Both the position numbers and the translations under genes were made by a program. A stretch of DNA of 64,000 bases, taken from Diprion similis (lineage: Eukaryota > Arthropoda > Insecta > Hymenoptera > Diprionidae). The stretch covers positions 7,220,001 through 7,284,000 of the forward strand of contig NC_060117.1 of assembly GCF_021155765.1 (NCBI RefSeq). Reading direction: 5' to 3'. The notes under the pieces were generated by a model. It saw nothing but the letters and a program-made list of their open reading frames with translations. It searched no databases and was not told where the DNA came from. Below are positions 60,611 to 64,000 of this stretch, piece by piece (position 1 is the stretch's first letter; each line of letters opens with the position of its first letter).

Positions 60611-61246
60611 TGCTGAACTGGACTTAAGTAAGATGCGTACCAACGGCGCCAAAATACCCTAGATCGATGGTGATTAATTGTTGTGACGTTGAATCTGCAT
60701 GGCGAAAAAATGAGCGGGACTTTAAACAACTCACATCACAACTATACACGATGGTATTACCGAGCAGGGTAGCGTTCGCCACAAAACTAATTCCCTAACG
60801 ATATAGGGATTTTTTTAGACAGTTGGTACACGTCTCACTTGAAGGATTTAACCTCGAAGAAAGGGGCGTGTCGTAGGAGTTCTAACGTTGTGCGAGTATA
60901 CATGGTGTACCTAGGAGTGCAGCTTCTTTCTCCAAAAAAGTTTCTCTCTCGCGCCGAACTGGACTTAAGTAAGACGCGTACCAACGGCACCAAAATACCC
61001 TAGATCGATGGTGATTAATTGTTGTGACGTTGAATCTGAGCGGGGAAAAAATGAGCGGGACTTTAAACAACTCACATCACAACTCTACACGATGGCATTA
61101 CCGAGCAGGGTAGCGTTCGCCACAAAACTAATTCCCTAACGATATAGGGATTTTTTTTAGACAGTTGGTACACGTCTCACTTAAAGGATTTAACCTCAAA
61201 GAAAGGGGCGTTTCGCAGGAGTTCTAGTCACACCATGTACACTCAC
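60611..61246. mobile_element. Truncated copy of the TIR element with 340-bp units
   Basis: Holds about two units homologous to 11419-12441: gacttaagtaagatgcgtac at 60620 and gacttaagtaagacgcgtac at 60962, and catggtgt.cctaggagtg at about 60901. The right end ctagtcacaccatgtacact...cac (61224-61246) matches the element's terminal repeat with two changes. The left end is missing, the match beginning inside a unit near 60611. Confidence 0.8.
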
Positions 61247-63140
61247 ACGACGGTTATTAGGTAGTCACCTGCAGCAGCTGTGCTGGAAGGATAAAAGCAT
61301 ACCGTGTATATACATATATACACATATTTATGTGTATTCACACACACGCGCACGCACACACACATATACGTATTTATAAAGACAGTGACATAGACAGTAT
61401 ATAGAATAGTATAGTTAATAGAATATAGTTTAGAGTAGATAGCTAGCTAGAACATGGACTTGGCTCAGGGAGGATCGATATTGTGCACGCAACTATTTCA
61501 GATTTGAGCATCTATATATACATACATATATATATATTCATTGATCTATATATATATATATAAATATATATATACATACGTATAAATGTGTCTTGAGAAT
61601 ACAACGATAATAATCGTTGAAAAAAAAAATCCACAATTTTTGTGTACAAATTAATTATTGGTGAAAAAAATGTTGTAAACTTTTTTTTATTTTCCGCCTC
61701 ATTTCTCATTTTTAATTTCTCAACTTTGTTTCCGAATGGAGAGAGGATTTGTTGGCGATGTTTTCGTTCACATTTTTTTTCCATTTCACACAAATGAATT
61801 ACTGTTAATTATTGTTTTCGAACAAACAACAAAGTACAGCTATTGAAAAATTTTCAGAATACATATACCTACACATATATGGATATTCGAAATCGAAATA
61901 GAGGAGCTATATGCACATGAAGAGGAAGATGTTTTTCGTTTTTTTGTTCTCTGCATTCCCCGTTTCATTATCTTGTTGTTTTTCGTTTTTGTTTTTTTCT
62001 CTTTCGGTGTGTTTTTTTTTTTTTTTTTTTTTTGTCGTTTCTTCTTCTTTGAGAATATATCGAGATCCAGGACAGAGTTGTGTGTTGACCACTATTTATT
62101 GTATGTACATGTCGCAACCTTAAGACAAAAATTTTCTCGAAGACATGTGACGCTTTTCCTTTTTCCTTATGCGTTTGGAACGAGTTGCTAAAAATTTCAA
62201 AATTTAATATGCAAAAACGTGATATGCAAATGCGAGGAAAGAAAATTTTACAACAGTACAGAAGATGAATCGAATGATGAAGAAGAAGAAGATGAAGAAA
62301 AAAAAAGAAAAGACAGATATAGAAAAAAAATAAAAGAAACGAGAACAAGTGATGAGAGACTGCAACGAAAAGCGTAACACGTCTACGCCGCACGAGAGAG
62401 CTTTATTTTTTTCCTTAATTAGTAGCAACGTTTCACATTGCAGCACGCCTTTATATGTGTATATACATATGCATATATATATATACATATCAAGACGTGT
62501 ACACGTCTCTATCATATATCATATTATATATATGTATATATAATATTTCGTAAAAACGATTTTATTTAAAAAAATGACCTCCGCCGCAAGAAGCTATAAT
62601 AATAATAATAATATCCTCGAGTTCTTGCGCTTTGTTGTTCGTTTTTTTTTTCCTTCTTTCCCCTCTTTTTCCGTTCTTTTAGTCTTTGCTTGTGGTTTTA
62701 TTTTTCCCTTTTCCGAACTATCTTCCCGCGTTAAATTTTTTTTTTTTTTTTTCTTCCGTTTTTCCTTCTTTTTCAACTTTTTACACCTATTTGCTTTTTT
62801 TTAATTTTTTACTTCAAAGTCTCCTCGCAGTCGTTATTTATTCATTTATTTATTTATTTATTCAATTTTTAGCTTTTATTATCATTCCCAAGATCCTCTC
62901 GCTTCGATATCTTCGTTTATTTCGTTTTACATGTTTATTAATTTAATTATTTATTTGTTTCTTTTTTCTCTATCTCTCTCTCTCTCTCTCTCTGTCTTCA
63001 AACCTTTCCTTAAATGTAATTTTCTTCTCATCTCCATCCCCATAAACGTATTCACTTATTTAGTCAATCAATCAATCGATCGATCGATCAATCAATCAAT
63101 CAATCAGTCAATCAATTAATCAATCAATTAATAATAATAA
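61247..63140. other. Simple-repeat-rich DNA
   Basis: CA/TA tract 61300-61375, TA runs near 61510-61575, T tracts (62012-62033, 62738-62752), (CT)n 62973-62994 and interspersed (ATCA/ATCG)n at 63063-63130. No exon supported. Confidence 0.6.
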
Positions 63141-63480
63141 TAATTATATAGTATTATCTGGTATATAATTTAATCCCCGCCATCGGTGAGAGAGAGGCTC
63201 CCTTTTCCAGGGGGAGTCCCTGCGCCACCGTAATGCGGAGATGCAGTTGAACACTGGAGTCGGTGGTGGGGGCTGCGATCGCCGCGCGTAGGTCCCTGGA
63301 GGCGGTGGGGAAGAGGGATTTCCAAATTTCCGAACATCCCCTCTCGGAGATGTTTTTTTGTTTGTTTGTTTTTTTCTTTTTTTTTTTTGGAAAATTTCGG
63401 GTTTTGACGGGAATTCAGGAGAGGGAGTGGCGGGGGGGGGGGGGGAGTGTTTAGTAGGAGGGTCTGTCCGCACTCACCAA
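63140..63480. other. GC-rich patch with overlapping ORFs
   Basis: An abrupt GC-rich island in T-rich DNA, containing a G14 run at 63432-63445. All three minus frames and parts of plus frames are open. A plus-strand acceptor-like ccttttccag at 63202-63211 is followed by a short frame (ESLRHRNAEMQLNTGVGGGG) up to a donor-like GC|GTAGGT near 63287. A minus frame is proline-rich (SSPPPPGTYARRSQPPPPTP). I cannot decide which, if any, is coding. Confidence 0.3.
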
Positions 63481-64000
63481 TGTCTCTACTATACAAATAT
63501 ATATGTATGTATGTGTATATATATATATATATGTATATGTGCGACGAAATTCACATTTCTATGTATACATAGATACACACATACACATATATACAGATAT
63601 ATATATATATAATATGTATAGGAATTATAATATTATATCGCGGAACACGTAAATTTATTTATTTATTTAAATATTTGTTTTTGCAATGTATGTGATTTAA
63701 TTTTTCGTGCTCCGGATTTTAGTTGCTGTTGATGTTGTTGTTTTTGTTGATGTTTTTGTTATTGTTGTTGTTGTTGTTGTCGTTGTTTTCTGCTTGTTCC
63801 TCTTCTTTCTCTCCTTGCTGTTGTTTTTATTTATTTAATCAAATAATTAATTATCATTGTTCCAAGTTTGCAGGGCTGCAGCGAACGCAACCCGCGTTCA
63901 GACGGACAGACACACACACATGCAACACACTCAGGCACACACACTAATCGTAGTGTGCGGTGATACAGGCCTACGCCAGGTACTGTAACGGGATGCTCTT
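63481..64000. other. Right-edge region, microsatellites
   Basis: TA/GT runs (63498-63615), (GTT)n 63721-63785 and a CA run (63910-63945). The last 60 bp are less biased. Read on the minus strand they contain short frames running off the edge (for example one ending SIPLQYLA then TAG at 63969-63971), which could be the end of a gene outside the window. Not assignable. Confidence 0.35.

Overview
This is nuclear DNA from an arthropod, most likely an insect. It is AT-rich, with short exons split by introns with GT/AG ends, dense microsatellites, a large satellite array and many small inverted-repeat transposons. No bacterial, organellar or rRNA content was seen. The best gene is a chemosensory protein (CSP/OS-D family), a family known from arthropods. 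Its sequence style looks hymenopteran to me, but that is an inference.

Layout. 1-4800: tandem array of a 171-bp satellite running off the left edge. 5489-7289 (minus): exon chain of an unrecognised gene with consistent intron phases and two possible last exons. 9889-10800: AT-rich minisatellite of about 105 bp. 11419-12441: element with perfect 23-bp terminal inverted repeats and three internal repeats of about 340 bp; a truncated relative lies at 60611-61246. 14.8-24 kb: mostly AT-rich non-coding DNA with several MITE or foldback elements. 25.2-27.3 kb: GC-richer, promoter-like zone. 28.0-31.2 kb: two unrecognised short genes, probably divergent. 32.3-34.3 kb (minus): complete four-exon chemosensory protein gene with TATA box, initiator and poly(A) signal. 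39.2-40.5 kb (plus): last two exons of a COMMD9-like gene. 40.9-41.8 kb (minus): weak three-exon model that would be convergent with it. 42-64 kb: almost wholly low-complexity DNA (poly-T, TA, AAT, CT, CA and GTT runs) with scattered foldback elements and no firm gene.

Confidence is high for the satellite, the transposon-like inverted repeats and the CSP gene, and good for COMMD9. The other exon models rest only on splice sites, intron phase and open frames. The genes show no operon-like relationship; they are separate insect genes in repeat-rich DNA. Most single-frame ORFs in the AT-rich and microsatellite parts are chance and were left out.
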